64,000 nt of DNA from Lachancea thermotolerans CBS 6340 (GCF_000142805.1 NC_013078.1:558001-622000); one strand, 5' to 3'; positions 40,101-49,777 are shown, counted from the first letter of the stretch. Notes: a model not told the origin generated them from the letters alone. Numbers and translations are program-made.

Positions 40101-40293
40101 AAGATGTGTTATACGGTGTAGTTTGCTGAGCTTGGTAGGTTGTAGGATACTGCTTGACAAAGTCTTTGTATTCCTGTTCTCTTTGATCTTCTTCGTAGCT
40201 CTGGTCTGACCTTTCGCCCCGCGAACTCATGAAAGGGTTCTCGCCGTTATTAGTTTGGTCATTCCCGTATCCATGATTGTAGCGATAGCTCAT
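37129..40293 (-). CDS. CHS1: Chs1, chitin synthase
   Basis: 1054 residues (S. cerevisiae Chs1 about 1131). The N-terminal third is Asn/Gln/Tyr-rich and disordered. The family-2 glycosyltransferase core follows: PRQTELMIVITMYNEDD, CIVSDGRSKINERSL, LLDAGTMPGKDSIYELW, YLAEDRILCFEV and the product-binding QRRRWMNGAFF (about 680). A multi-span membrane region and a C-terminal transmembrane pair complete it. All catalytic signatures of class I/II chitin synthase are present. Chs1 repairs the septum at cell separation in S. cerevisiae. Identification as Chs1 rather than Chs2 rests on the long N terminus and position (YNL192W between DUG3 and YNL193W). Confidence 0.95.
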   Translation of the reverse strand: MSYRYNHGYGNDQTNNGENPFMSSRGERSDQSYEEDQREQEYKDFVKQYPTTYQAQQTTPYNTSSGVFQGNSQQNSEPYPPHDGHQLPQSYNVPTINVYQAPQTIPFAPNTVAPMTSMNHETSNDQIYHMDYEPRNSSANSSTGAEYYPQETQPILDHRRPPPAPQPDFLSSNLNSSSVFYDYDPEDPVGFVDQNGDDYQINTFYNNENEMANPYSSAFNLGDYADNVDSGDEYSNTNYDDRQERDLGEYSYDNDANTLAKIRSSTNLLEDGASGDVLMNSAEKLGDNSSASSHNRPSRRLTTVRKFKLSMGNFIFDCPISEHLISQYVRAVDDPEKLSNEFKFMRYQAVTCEPEMFQSNNFTLRQLKYGLPRQTELMIVITMYNEDDVLLARTLKGVMDNIRHFTKKTNSSTWGPDAWKKIVVCIVSDGRSKINERSLALMSALGCYQDGFAKGEINDKKVIAHVYEHTSKVNIRGIRDGKVDLLCGENTVPIQLLFCLKENNQKKINSHRWALEAFAEVLQPTVINLLDAGTMPGKDSIYELWREFKDPQVGGACGEIKTDLGRGYKKLLNPLVASQNFEYKLSNILDKTTESNFGFISVLPGAFSAYRFEAIRGEPLRKYFLGDDLNARLFMTNMYLAEDRILCFEVVTKKDSNWTLKYSRSSYGSTDVPEKIPEFILQRRRWMNGAFFAALYSFLHFYKIWSSGHSFIRKLMLNLQFVYLFLSTLISWFSLSSFFLVFRILTMSIAVSNNDQKVFRVLSVLFLWLYGVSILITFILSLGNKPKGTSKFYLSTFIFFAILMVYMIFCSIFMSVHSIRNIIDNGNVTFVSLMKQETFRDLIVSMGSTYCLYLLSSVIYLQPMHMLTSFVQYLLLSPSYINVLNIYAFCNVHDISWGTKGFVAKPLGKIHSKEDGTVKLEIPVSAREIDANFNKHREILMSEAPEEGQEEVSFEEKKTNYYAMVRSLVIILWVISNFIIVAVVLETGGIGQYESLDKMQSSTSTETTVSILPQRSTVYFSVILWLVAFMAAFRFIGCCLYVVQRFFRKLRFGK

Positions 40294-40487
40294 CAGAGAG
40301 ACGGCACTTTTTATACAAACGTTCTGTTATTTCCGATGAGTCTCAAACATGTTAGATCTCATCTATTTTAAAACTTGTAAACACCCAACCGCCGTGACTT
40401 ACGATTTGATTAAGTAATAGTTTAAACTCAAACGTTTTAAAATCAGTTTCGAGAAACGGCAAACCTTGTGGGAAGTGACATAAGAAT

Positions 40488-41999
40488 TCATCGCTTCGCA
40501 AAAAAAGGATGCTCGGAAACGAGATCTTCTATCACGCCAGTGATTTTCCCGGTGTTGATGAATTCTAACCTCTCAGCTGCCTGCTTGTAGATATAATTCC
40601 TTTTGAGTTTGTCACTGACGTACTCTCTAAAGCCGCATGGCTTTTGTGCAATAGCGGTAGCGTTCTTGAGCAGTACCCCTGCATTTTTTAGAAGTATTTC
40701 AGACGTTTTGGATGCATTTTGATTTGAAGAGCTGCCGGATTCCGATTCTTTCATGGTCCACCTTAAGAGCTCATTATCAGACCTTGTAATCATAACATCG
40801 CACAATTTGAAAACAGTAGGGCTCAGTTCATTTTCTAAGCCTTTAAGGTGCCCTGACATGATGTCTAACCTTTTCTGAACAAGTTGTGACTCAACGCGAC
40901 TCAAAAGGCGCCCAATCTCGGAACAAAAAGACCACTTTTGAGAAAAGGTCGAATTTTGATTTGTCAAGCATAGCCGTAAAATGTCAATGCAAATCATAAG
41001 CTTGTCTAAATTTTCGCCAGATTCCTCAATAAATCTTTGGAGGCTATCATAGTCTGCGGAAATAGCTATTTCAAGACCTTGAACCAAACTCATGGCAAGG
41101 TCAAGTTCCATAATCTCGTTGCCAACCTTTGATCGATCAATCTCGCTAGCAAATAACTTCAATTGGGATGTAAACTGCAAAGCAGCATCTCCGAGGTAGT
41201 TTGATTGAATCGGGTTGATTGTCGCTCTTTTGCCATGAGCTGCTTCGCCAAGTATTTCCATTAATGTACTCACAAATCGAAAACATACGGAGAGTGTTTC
41301 CACAAGTGTAAGGTGAGTGATTTCATCTTGCATTTCAACGTATTCCGCTGTAGACGTGTCGTGGACTTCCTTAATTCCTTTTCCTGTTGTTGAGTCGAAA
41401 GATTGTTGTGATAGATCCATGGATTGGAAATCATCGTCTTTATTCTCAAAGGACACGTCCCAAGTTTCAAGCTCTCGAAGGTGTAATTGTATCAAGTTTT
41501 GAGCCAGCTCAACAAACCTCTCGAAGATCTTTAGCAGAACCTCTCCAGTCAATTCTTCCTGACTCTCTTCCAAGATGCTTAAATAACAAGTCAGTAGATT
41601 GAAGAACAGATCCCATGAGCACAAATCACCAAACTTAGTAATAGCAAACTCAAACCGATCTATTATACTGTCTAAGGGCAAAAAAAGAGGGCTAACATCG
41701 CCCAAGTCCCTAATATTCACATATTGTAATATGTTGATGCCATCGCACGCAATGAAGTCCGTGTGCAACTTAAGGAGTAGCCGCGTCTGATTGTAATATA
41801 TGTGATAGCTCCCGATTTCCGTACGATCGGGTGCATGTAAGCCTTGTTCATATGCGTTGACTGCCGCCATATATTGTCCTATAGTTTTTTTGATATCTGA
41901 AAGAGCCCACCTTTCAGCTTGTTCTTCTTTAGAAGTCGCATCGACGTAGAAGTCTTCCTCAGTAGTGAGCACATGCTTCTTACTAACGTTTCGCCTCAT
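40488..41999 (-). CDS. YNL193W homologue, uncharacterised
   Basis: 503 residues from an ATG at 41999. The protein is soluble, rich in Leu/Ile/Glu, and looks largely alpha-helical (for example NQTRLLLKLHTDFIA, LFFNLLTCYLSILEESQEEL, NLIQLHLRELETWDV), perhaps TPR-like or HEAT-like, without a motif I can name. S. cerevisiae YNL193W (about 558 residues) has no known function and occupies the same place beside CHS1, so the label is by synteny. It is divergent from CDC13, sharing a 260-base promoter with CACGTG at 42128-42133. It is 488 bases or fewer from CHS1 with a 194-base gap. Confidence 0.75.
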   Translation of the reverse strand: MRRNVSKKHVLTTEEDFYVDATSKEEQAERWALSDIKKTIGQYMAAVNAYEQGLHAPDRTEIGSYHIYYNQTRLLLKLHTDFIACDGINILQYVNIRDLGDVSPLFLPLDSIIDRFEFAITKFGDLCSWDLFFNLLTCYLSILEESQEELTGEVLLKIFERFVELAQNLIQLHLRELETWDVSFENKDDDFQSMDLSQQSFDSTTGKGIKEVHDTSTAEYVEMQDEITHLTLVETLSVCFRFVSTLMEILGEAAHGKRATINPIQSNYLGDAALQFTSQLKLFASEIDRSKVGNEIMELDLAMSLVQGLEIAISADYDSLQRFIEESGENLDKLMICIDILRLCLTNQNSTFSQKWSFCSEIGRLLSRVESQLVQKRLDIMSGHLKGLENELSPTVFKLCDVMITRSDNELLRWTMKESESGSSSNQNASKTSEILLKNAGVLLKNATAIAQKPCGFREYVSDKLKRNYIYKQAAERLEFINTGKITGVIEDLVSEHPFFAKR

Positions 42000-42259
42000 T
42001 CAGATATATAGAATGGCAATGGAAGAAATGTGTGTGTGCCTTACTTTAAATTGCGATGGCCCCTTTACATTTATTATTCACTGAGGCGGCTTCTACTTTT
42101 CACTAACGAGAGATGAGAACCTTTATCCACGTGATAGTTTCCTATATTCACTTAAACTTTTTCGTCACAAAGTTCGCAGTCTATATTTCGAACGAGCGTC
42201 CTTCCCTATCATGTATCATAGACAGGAAAGATATGCGGCCTTCTTCTTGTGCCATATAA

Positions 42260-45043
42260 ATGAACTCTAACCTTCCCAGCGGATTGAAATACATATGCGA
42301 CCCTCTTGAATTGAAAGGTTTTTTTTCAGAAGGGGAGGTGCTTAGACAAGACATTGAGTTTGTCTCTGTTTTGACCAGTATAGACTTCAACCCAAAGTCT
42401 AGGTGTTTATTCCAATTCAGCAATTTCAGGCCTGGCGAAAGCGTATCTCCTGATTACACTTGTAAAATAACATGCAACAATGTGGAGACCTTGAACCTCA
42501 CGAAGCTAACTCTCTCGCTTGTATCGCAGCAGTTCGATCTAGATTTCCCAGATTTGAATGATGCCGAAGGTTTCTATATGAAAGATATACACCTAGAGAA
42601 GCTTTGTTTCGTGTGCTGTAAAGGGACTTTTGTTACATGCGACAACAAAGGCGGTATTTTTCTGCAGGGCTTGCGCATCATTGATATACACTCTTCACTG
42701 TTCGACCCCACAAAACGAGATGAGAGGTCATCAATCAGCGAAACTGTGCGAGTTATATTCGACAATCTTGTAAAACTTAACGATAACTCCAAGGCCCAGT
42801 TCAAATTCGTCAAACTTCAGAACTACGATACCGCTATGAGAAAATACATCCAATCTAGACAAGAAAGCATGCTATCGCTAAAAGAAAAAAATCCTCTATT
42901 TGGACTCTTGAAGCCCCGAGCTGATCATGATTCACAAAATGATTTTGATTCACAGCTGCCCGACCCTGACTCCAACCTAGATAACGCGATTTTTTATGGT
43001 CATCGTATACCAAGTGAAAGCCTTGATTCGCAAACTCCAAACCTAGTTTCAAGTGAGATAATCGAAGAAGGACAGAGCCCATCTGTTGCTGGAGCAGCCG
43101 GTACTCCAGCAGCTCTATCAGGCTCAAACAAACCATCATCTTATCAAGGATCCGGTTCGCTATCCATTTCACAGATAAGCCCTCCAAGAGAGACAGAGTA
43201 CGTTCGCTTAAGCCGAGATTTTGAAACCAGTGCGATTGAATCGAACAAGCGCTCAGCAGTTGTCACTTCTGACCAAGAAATTCGAGATGATTCTTCTCTT
43301 GATGACGATATTCTGGAATTTTCGCTCAGCACACATTCTGTGGACAAGAACGAACTTTCACAAACCTCGAGGGGTAGTCAGCCAACTTCCAAGCGGCAGA
43401 GAATACAGATGTTAGGAAACATTAGTCAAAAAGATCCAAATTCTTATATGTTTCATGCCTCGTTAGACGAACCTTTGATTATAAGTGGCGTAGTCTTTGG
43501 GCTTCGTATAAATGACGCTGCGTCAAGTCCTAGTATTGCGCTCTATATTCACGCAGGCAGCCTTCAAAATGAAAGTGTTTCCGCAAATCTTTATCCGTAC
43601 AAGAATTGCACCGAGGTCCTGGCATATGCAAGCGATAGCATTGAGCTAAACTCGAAGCTTTTTCCAGCCGAGAATTCTGCAGAAATGCTTGAAGCACTGC
43701 GGTGGTACGTCGAAGATAAAAAGGTTGAGCTCAAAGTCAAAAAGTCGTCCATACTCCTGGCCGACGGGTATTTCACCTTTGCGTGGACCCTCGTTTCAGT
43801 AAAGACTGCGGGTGACGCCCCGAAATTGAGCACATCTCAGACAAGCCATACTCCGCGATCCAGTCAGATTGTAGGTTCAAGTCAGGAAGCCTCGCAAGAC
43901 TCTCTGGATCCCTTGAAAACCTTTGGTGAAATCTCCATATCAGGCAACGAGGTTGAATTCATCAGAACGTTTGCTCTCCTCGTGAGCGCAAAGACATTTG
44001 GCTCCAAAATGCACAAGTTCGTTTTCACTGACTTCACGTCACACCCCAAGAATAAGCTGTCCGCATTTGATTCTTTCCTAGGATCTTACACGAATCGCCT
44101 GCCCCAAGACATGGCGTTCCCTTTCGTGATATACAATGACCATTTCCGCGAGTTTACCACTCGACTGCAAAGGCACACGGGATACAATTTCAATCAGCTT
44201 TACAGCGGGAACGATAACAACCTCTCGAACCGAGGGATCGTGTGCAGGTTGTCGTTAAAGGTCAAACTCTACTCCGGTGGCATCGACGGAATTATCAGAA
44301 GGTGCGAGCCGATCGTGGTAACGAAACGTCTGCCAAAAGATGAGGAAAGGCACATCACCGAATTCTACGACCGGGCGATCCGCGAGATCCCCCAGATTGT
44401 GCTTCTTAACAACTTCGACAGCTACAAAACTTTTTTTCCCATCGCGATGTTCCGAGGTCTTGTCGTACTCGACACCAGCGACGCCCAGAACCAGCATCGC
44501 ACGCCGCCGTCGTCACAGCCGGCCCTGGGCGCTCTCCAGCCTCTGCCCCAGAGGCCACCTCCAAAGCTCCACATTGAGCTTGAGCATTTCACTGTCAACC
44601 GCCACATGGAAATACCGGTTCTGTACGGCTTAGACGCCACTGACAGCTCTCATCTCTTCGAGCTCAGGGCCAAAGTCGTGGCGGCTATTCGCACGGGCGA
44701 ACTGTTGGCCTTCTATGTCACTAACGACTGGATTTCACAGGACATGCTGGATCCAACGCGAGTGCTGCGTGTTGAGATACCCGGCCGCTCCAACATGGAC
44801 TACTTTTTTGGGACTTACGCTAGCCAAGAAACGCGCCCAGACCTCGCGGCACGTGACGCTCAACTCGGGACCATGATCGGCGAAACGTTCACGTTCCGCC
44901 TGGTTACTTTTGCTGTTCCTGTGAGCCCCAGCAGATTTCTACGCACCTGGTGTCCTGTAGAATGCACGATCCAAGAACTAAGTTACGAACTGGCAGCTCG
45001 ACGGGGTCAAGCCGCTGCTAGGGTCAAGCTTGAAGATTCCTAG
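42260..45043 (+). CDS. CDC13: Cdc13, telomere single-strand binding protein
   Basis: 927 residues (S. cerevisiae 924). The layout fits four OB-fold regions: an N-terminal OB1, a Ser-rich recruitment region with SQ/TQ sites (about 230-390, e.g. SDQEIRDDSSLDDDILEFSL), a DNA-binding OB fold (about 570-760; VEFIRTFALLVSAKTFGSKM, YSGNDNNLSNRGIVCRLSLK) and a C-terminal OB. Cdc13 binds the G-rich telomeric overhang, recruits telomerase via Est1 and caps ends with Stn1-Ten1. The gene is YDL220C. Its last 20 bases overlap the possible minus-strand ORF that ends at 45024. One CACGTG lies inside the coding region near 44850. Confidence 0.92.
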   Translation: MNSNLPSGLKYICDPLELKGFFSEGEVLRQDIEFVSVLTSIDFNPKSRCLFQFSNFRPGESVSPDYTCKITCNNVETLNLTKLTLSLVSQQFDLDFPDLNDAEGFYMKDIHLEKLCFVCCKGTFVTCDNKGGIFLQGLRIIDIHSSLFDPTKRDERSSISETVRVIFDNLVKLNDNSKAQFKFVKLQNYDTAMRKYIQSRQESMLSLKEKNPLFGLLKPRADHDSQNDFDSQLPDPDSNLDNAIFYGHRIPSESLDSQTPNLVSSEIIEEGQSPSVAGAAGTPAALSGSNKPSSYQGSGSLSISQISPPRETEYVRLSRDFETSAIESNKRSAVVTSDQEIRDDSSLDDDILEFSLSTHSVDKNELSQTSRGSQPTSKRQRIQMLGNISQKDPNSYMFHASLDEPLIISGVVFGLRINDAASSPSIALYIHAGSLQNESVSANLYPYKNCTEVLAYASDSIELNSKLFPAENSAEMLEALRWYVEDKKVELKVKKSSILLADGYFTFAWTLVSVKTAGDAPKLSTSQTSHTPRSSQIVGSSQEASQDSLDPLKTFGEISISGNEVEFIRTFALLVSAKTFGSKMHKFVFTDFTSHPKNKLSAFDSFLGSYTNRLPQDMAFPFVIYNDHFREFTTRLQRHTGYNFNQLYSGNDNNLSNRGIVCRLSLKVKLYSGGIDGIIRRCEPIVVTKRLPKDEERHITEFYDRAIREIPQIVLLNNFDSYKTFFPIAMFRGLVVLDTSDAQNQHRTPPSSQPALGALQPLPQRPPPKLHIELEHFTVNRHMEIPVLYGLDATDSSHLFELRAKVVAAIRTGELLAFYVTNDWISQDMLDPTRVLRVEIPGRSNMDYFFGTYASQETRPDLAARDAQLGTMIGETFTFRLVTFAVPVSPSRFLRTWCPVECTIQELSYELAARRGQAAARVKLEDS

Positions 45044-45272
45044 CCTGCTCACCCGCTTTAGCCACGCGGCGAACGTCCACAAACCTCCGCGGCTGTTGCC
45101 AGTATCTACGTCCCAGTCTACTTTCCAAAAGCTTCGCTTTAACGGCTAGCCCCATTTCCCCACCATATTTTCTCAGCCACGTGTACACGTCATCTGCTCC
45201 ACCGAATACTACAACTGTTGCGCCTCGGCGATCTACGTAGTTTGCAAAAGGAAGACGTTCTATGCGCGTCAT
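45024..45272 (-). CDS. Possible small protein, 82 residues, unknown
   Basis: ATG at 45272 and stop overlapping the CDC13 3' end by 20 bases on the other strand. The sequence has balanced, protein-like composition: basic, with FANYVDRRGATVVVFGGADD, then VYTWLRKYGGEMGLAVKAKL, then RRYWQQPRRF. Net positive charge and few acids would suit a mitochondrial or nucleic-acid binding protein, but I recognise no family. Most of it lies outside CDC13, so it is not just an antisense shadow. S. cerevisiae has only a dubious ORF (YDL221W) overlapping CDC13 here. It may be a chance ORF. Confidence 0.35.
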   Translation of the reverse strand: MTRIERLPFANYVDRRGATVVVFGGADDVYTWLRKYGGEMGLAVKAKLLESRLGRRYWQQPRRFVDVRRVAKAGEQARNLQA

Positions 45273-45771
45273 TAATTTGCTATTGACATAAGACTTTTAG
45301 CCTTCAAACTGATGTCTTCTATCCGCGTTCTGGGCTCAGCATTCTTTTCGGTCAGTTAAATCTGTAGACCCCTTTATTACTCCGCCTAGCTGCATCCCTA
45401 TGCACGATTATGCACCCTTTACTGTTGCCCCGGAAACATCATCCAATAGATTTTCTGCAACTTCTGAAAGCTGAGTCTAGAGCTCAAGTTAATTAAGTTG
45501 TGAGCAACAAGTACGTTTTGGCACAGAGGACTGTGTGGAGACTTTGTGGAGGTGGTTGTTGGACATGGGCTCAAAGCAATAGCGTTGGGGTTTGTTGTGG
45601 CGAGCTATTTGCTTAAGGGTGGATCATATGAAGAATAGTTAGGGGAGCCCGACATATAAATGTGGGCGGTTTGGCGTGTGGGGTATGGATCGTAAAGGGT
45701 TCTTCAATAATTCACTAAGCAGACTAAATTCGAAGAGTAATTTAGCAAGCAACAATCAAAGATCAGAAAAT
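45273..45771. other. Intergenic, CDC13 side to SUR7-type gene
   Basis: About 500 bases holding the promoter of the SUR7-type gene, with a TATAAA at about 45655-45660. It could also drive the 82-residue ORF in the other direction. A 24-codon frame at 45400 is too short to accept. Confidence 0.5.
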
Positions 45772-46638
45772 ATGCGTTTTAAACAGTCTGTAACTTTTGT
45801 TTTCTTGGTTCTGCTACTGGGTGCAGGGCTGCTTTCATTTTTAGCGATTTTGGGAGGGGCGCGGAACACGGGTGTACTGCGGAACCTCTACTGGCTCGAA
45901 GCGAATACTTCGGGCTTCGGCAATGCTCCGGCGACGACCAGATGGTATAATTACGAGTGGTGTGGGTACGAGGGTGGCAGCGCGCAGGACTGCTCGTCGA
46001 GGCGGCCGGCGCAGCCTTTCTCGCCCCGCGATAACTTTGGAGCGAGTGACGCGATGCCAGCGACATTTGTTAACAACCGCAAAACGTACTACTATCTGTC
46101 GCGCGTTGCGTGGGCGATGCTGCTGGTGGGGCTTGTTTTCATTGTGATGGCAATTGTACCGCTTTTGGCGACTGTTTTTGCAGCGTCGACTTGGGTGGCG
46201 TCCTTGTCTACAGTTTGGCTGTGGTCAGCGCTATTCTTCGTGACGCTCGCGGCATGCCTCTACACAGGCTGCTACGTCAAAGCGCGCAACGCGTTTGCGG
46301 ACAATGGCCGGCGCGCGAAGCTGGGGTCGAAAAACTTTGCCTTCATATGGACTAGCGTGGCGCTCCTGCTGATATGTGCTTTGTGGTCGACAATCACGAC
46401 CGCAGTGTTTGGAATCAACAAAGTGCGCAGTAACAGGAGGGACAGTCATGGTTATGATTCGTATGAAGGAGACAAAGCCACGACCATGGACACGTATGGC
46501 GACTCAGATCATCCGGCGAGTTCCCCAACGAAATTCAAATATTTCAAGAGGATACGCCGCTATCAAGCGCCTGCGGCCCCTCCAGCTACAATGGCCACTA
46601 ATTATGATGAAGAAAATATCCCGGCCGCCCCTCGTTAG
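45772..46638 (+). CDS. SUR7/FMP45/YNL194C-family four-span protein of eisosome domains
   Basis: 288 residues from the ATG at 45772 (MRFKQSVTFVFLVLL), the start that matches the family. An in-frame ATG at 45685 would add 29 residues, but a TATAAA at about 45655 makes the later start likelier. Four membrane segments are clear: about 5-28, 108-130, 140-163 and 183-205. The first loop has the claudin-like family motif with ATTRWYNYEWCGYEGG, a second Cys (DCSSRRPAQPFSPRDNFG), and VNNRKTYYYLSRVAWAM. The tail is Lys/Arg/Pro-rich. Family members mark the MCC/eisosome furrows of the plasma membrane and respond to stress and sporulation. S. cerevisiae has duplicates FMP45 (YDL222C) and YNL194C; this is the single ancestor. 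HBT1 follows in tandem only about 140 bases on. Confidence 0.9.
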   Translation: MRFKQSVTFVFLVLLLGAGLLSFLAILGGARNTGVLRNLYWLEANTSGFGNAPATTRWYNYEWCGYEGGSAQDCSSRRPAQPFSPRDNFGASDAMPATFVNNRKTYYYLSRVAWAMLLVGLVFIVMAIVPLLATVFAASTWVASLSTVWLWSALFFVTLAACLYTGCYVKARNAFADNGRRAKLGSKNFAFIWTSVALLLICALWSTITTAVFGINKVRSNRRDSHGYDSYEGDKATTMDTYGDSDHPASSPTKFKYFKRIRRYQAPAAPPATMATNYDEENIPAAPR

Positions 46639-46760
46639 GCCACATTCTTAATATTCGCAGCGAGAAGCGACGCTTCAAGAATTTAATGCTTTGCCGTAGT
46701 CAAGTAATTATGATAGCAGCGCATGCACTAAGCGGTAACCAGCTTGCTTTTTATGTGGTA

Positions 46761-46790
46761 TACTAACTCCGCGCAACAGACCCTTCACAG
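46761..46790 (+). other. Branch point and 3' splice site of an HBT1 intron
   Basis: A perfect TACTAAC (46761-46767) is followed by AACAG ending at 46779 and TTCACAG ending at 46790. The first AG lies 13 nt from the branch A, like the 11 and 14 nt seen in DUG3 and DTD1. The HBT1 frame is open from here on and has no ATG. The 5' splice site was not found with certainty. Confidence 0.8.
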
Positions 46791-49777
46791 GAAACTCGCA
46801 CAAGGACGAAAGCAGCACCACGCAGGACTACGAATCCTCGAGGCAAAACGTTTCCGCGCAAGGAAACACGTCCACTACTGCCACAAGAGACACTTCTTCA
46901 GGCTCGTCTAACAACCCATTCGCTCCCCAAAGAGCAGTGCGTGGCATTAAGGCTTTTGATGTCGGCTCCGAGCACAACAGCACTACTCAGGAGCACAGCA
47001 GTCAAACTCAAGAGTATGGTTCGCACCAGAGCCAACACTCCCAGCGCCAAGCACCTGTGTCCAGCTCGTCTGGAGGTAATGGTCAACCAAGTGATGATTC
47101 GAGTAGAGGTGCCCAACAGCCTCATTTTCACCGTGCTGATGCGCCAGTTGCTGGGGTTCCCGGAGTTCGCAACCATCAATCCGGGCCATCTTTGGAAGAG
47201 TCCTCGCATTCTCAGGGTCACGGAGGCTTCCTGTCGTCAACAGGCCACCATGAAAGACACGAACAAGGTTCAACGCACCAGGCCAAATCCCAGGAAATCT
47301 ATGGCCACCAAAGCGGTGCACCTTCCACTAGCGCTCAAGGTAACGACGATTCGTTAAGAGGCTTCCAGCACACGTCAGGCCACCAGCATGGAACTGAGCA
47401 GGCAGTGCTTGGAACTGCGCCAGTCTCGCACTCTAAACATACTACCGGGGTGACTTCCGGAGCTAATCTTGAGCAGGAAACCGGAGCAAGAAACCCTCAA
47501 CAAGGTCATACATCCAATGAATCGGCCGGGCATGACACAAACCGCCCCTCTGACAACTCTTATTCAAAGTCCACCGAGACCAGAGCGCCTCAGACAGGGC
47601 CCCGCACGACTGAGAAGGGAACATCTTTTAGCACCACACTACCTATCGGTGCACTTGGACAGGAAAGATCGACAAGTTCCCCCACTAATCCAACAGAGTC
47701 TTCTGACCAGCACAAGAGGGGTGTTTTCCGGCTGAAGAGCTCAAAGAGTGGGACCGAGACCAGTGGTAAAGAGAGCGAAGGGAGAAAGAACAGCGAGGGA
47801 AGGAAAAACAGCTTAATTCAGGAAGCAATTGGCCTCAAAAACAAAATTAACGAACAACGTAAGCACCTTGGTAGAAAGAACTCGTCGGGCGAATCAGGGC
47901 AGAAGACTTCTTCTACTGGAACTGCAAGTGGCGCCCCAGAACCCGGAATTCGCCATACTCAAGACCGAGACAGCAGCTTGTCATCTTCCAACCGCGAACA
48001 TAAGCCTTCAATTCCTGGCTCTTTTACTACAGAACCAGAGAGCGGAGGTCAATCTTATGGGACTCAATTCTCCGGCACTACTGCAGCTGCCGGTGAATCT
48101 AGGACCAGCGGGACAGCGGACACCTCTCGCCACCAAAGGCAAGGCTTGTCTGAACCACAGGAGATTTCTGAAACTGAGGGTCGTCCTCACGCGCACACTC
48201 AAAAGCAGTCTTTGCCTGCCCACTATATTAGCGCCAACGAGGTCACAGGGCCAGGTGCTCAGATTATAGCGGCTCCAAGTGGTGGACAGAAGCAACAGCC
48301 TGGAAATGAACAAGAACAGCTTTTGGGCAGTGAGCAACATCGTTTGTTGAGCAGTCACCAAGACCGCCAAACGGGCGGTGAGCGCGGCCAACATCTAGCT
48401 AGTGAGCACAGCCAACATTTAGGCAGTGAGCACAACCGTCAGCTGGGTAGCGAACACGCTCAGCCCACCCACCACCACCAGAACTTAGGTACCGAGCACA
48501 ATCGCTCGTCGGGGAGAGATACGAGCAGAGGCCATGAAATGGGAAAGGTGGAATCAGGCTTAACAGGTATTCCGGAGCGTTCCCATGATGTTGGCGCTGA
48601 CGTTCCCCAAGGAGAGGGGCTCAATTTGTCCCGCGACGAAAAGGCTGGATATGAGGAGTACAACCCCTCTGGAAAGGGCAGCATGGACGCTGAGGCTAGA
48701 CGCCGCTCTTCTCTTGCTGAATCTAACGATTCATACAATGAACGGAATCGCACCAAGAGCAGAAGCATGAGCCTTGGGACAGGCCCCACGGCAGGTGTTT
48801 CAAAGACGCAATCTGACCAATCTAACTCGCCAACAAGCCCAACTGAGGGCAACAAGGAGCCCTCCACGCTAACTGGTACGATCAAGGATGCTTGGGACGC
48901 CGTCACAGGCAAACGTCACACCAGCGAATCTGAACCTCAGCAAAAGCAAGCGAAGGAATCTACGGGCAAGCGGTCTTCCGATGTTGAGAACGAGGGTTTC
49001 TCAAGCCGTCAAAATGAAAACAACACTGGTATTGGAGGAAAGCCTTTGACCAGATCTGGAGGTGAATACGCCACTGGCGTGGGAGAGTCGCACCTTACTC
49101 ACGAAAGGCCTGAAAAGCCATCATCAGCCATGAAGGGGTCACGGTCCACAAAGCCAGAGGGCGAAACTCATGGATATTCGCAGCGTAAGAATCAAGGAGA
49201 GTCCGCCAACAAGCACTTGGGCGACCTTGAAGGTAGAAAGACCAAAGAAAACCGGTCTTCCGGTTCTCATCACGATGATGTCGACCCAAAGACTAGATCG
49301 TCTGAGACAAGCCATCCTCAAATGGAGACAAGGTACGAGAGACACACCACCACCAGTCCTTCGCAAAGCCCACAAGAGGGTATTCAACGTTATGAGGAGG
49401 AGAACGTTTATGCTAAGGAGGTGGTTAACATGCCAAGTTTGGTTGATCCTTCTCAACCCACATATGGATCTGGCGACAGGAACAGGACATCGACAAGCGA
49501 GACTACTTCTTACGTTACTCACGGCTCCCAGGGAAAGAGAAATGTGTCTGTGGGATCTGCGGGCGGCCATGAGCAGATGACAGAGCCTTCGCAAATGCCC
49601 GTTGAGAAAAACGAACATAGTTACGAGGAACGGATTCCTCGCAGCGAGCGCGAGCGGTTCGATAAGTTGAAGGAAGAACACATTGAAAACCGCAACAAAA
49701 ACGAGCCACACCTTCAGCCAGCAAAGGCTGCTGCCTCTGCTGCGTATCCTCCAAAGACTCAACAAGGCGCAACTTGA
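46780..49777 (+). CDS. HBT1: Hbt1, polarity/shmoo-tip protein (exon 2; exon 1 unplaced)
   Basis: About 998 codons of hydrophilic, low-complexity protein (Ser, Gly, His, Gln, Thr). It opens near PFTGNSHKDESSTTQDYESS and includes SNNPFAPQ, many GSEH-type degenerate repeats (about 48330-48490 in the DNA), Lys-Asn patches (GRKNSEGRKNS), and a C-terminal acidic helical part (SERERFDKLKEEHIEN). No ATG occurs in frame until far downstream, and the frame begins just after a TACTAAC...AG signal, so an upstream exon must exist. S. cerevisiae Hbt1 (YDL223C, about 1046 residues) is a target of the ubiquitin-like Hub1 and localises to mating projections; its partial duplicate is YNL195C. Placement after the FMP45-type gene matches. 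Low complexity limits sequence proof, so synteny carries weight. Confidence 0.8.

Noticed and set aside
41981-41987. TACTAAC on the plus strand near 41981
   Set aside because: Lies within the first codons of the minus-strand YNL193W homologue; chance match on the other strand.
45400-45474. 24-codon ORF upstream of the SUR7-type gene
   Set aside because: Too short to support, with no splice donor that would make it an exon.
45511-45516. GTACGT as a donor for HBT1 exon 1
   Set aside because: Both phases that would fit the acceptor have a stop codon just upstream and no ATG, so it cannot end a coding exon.
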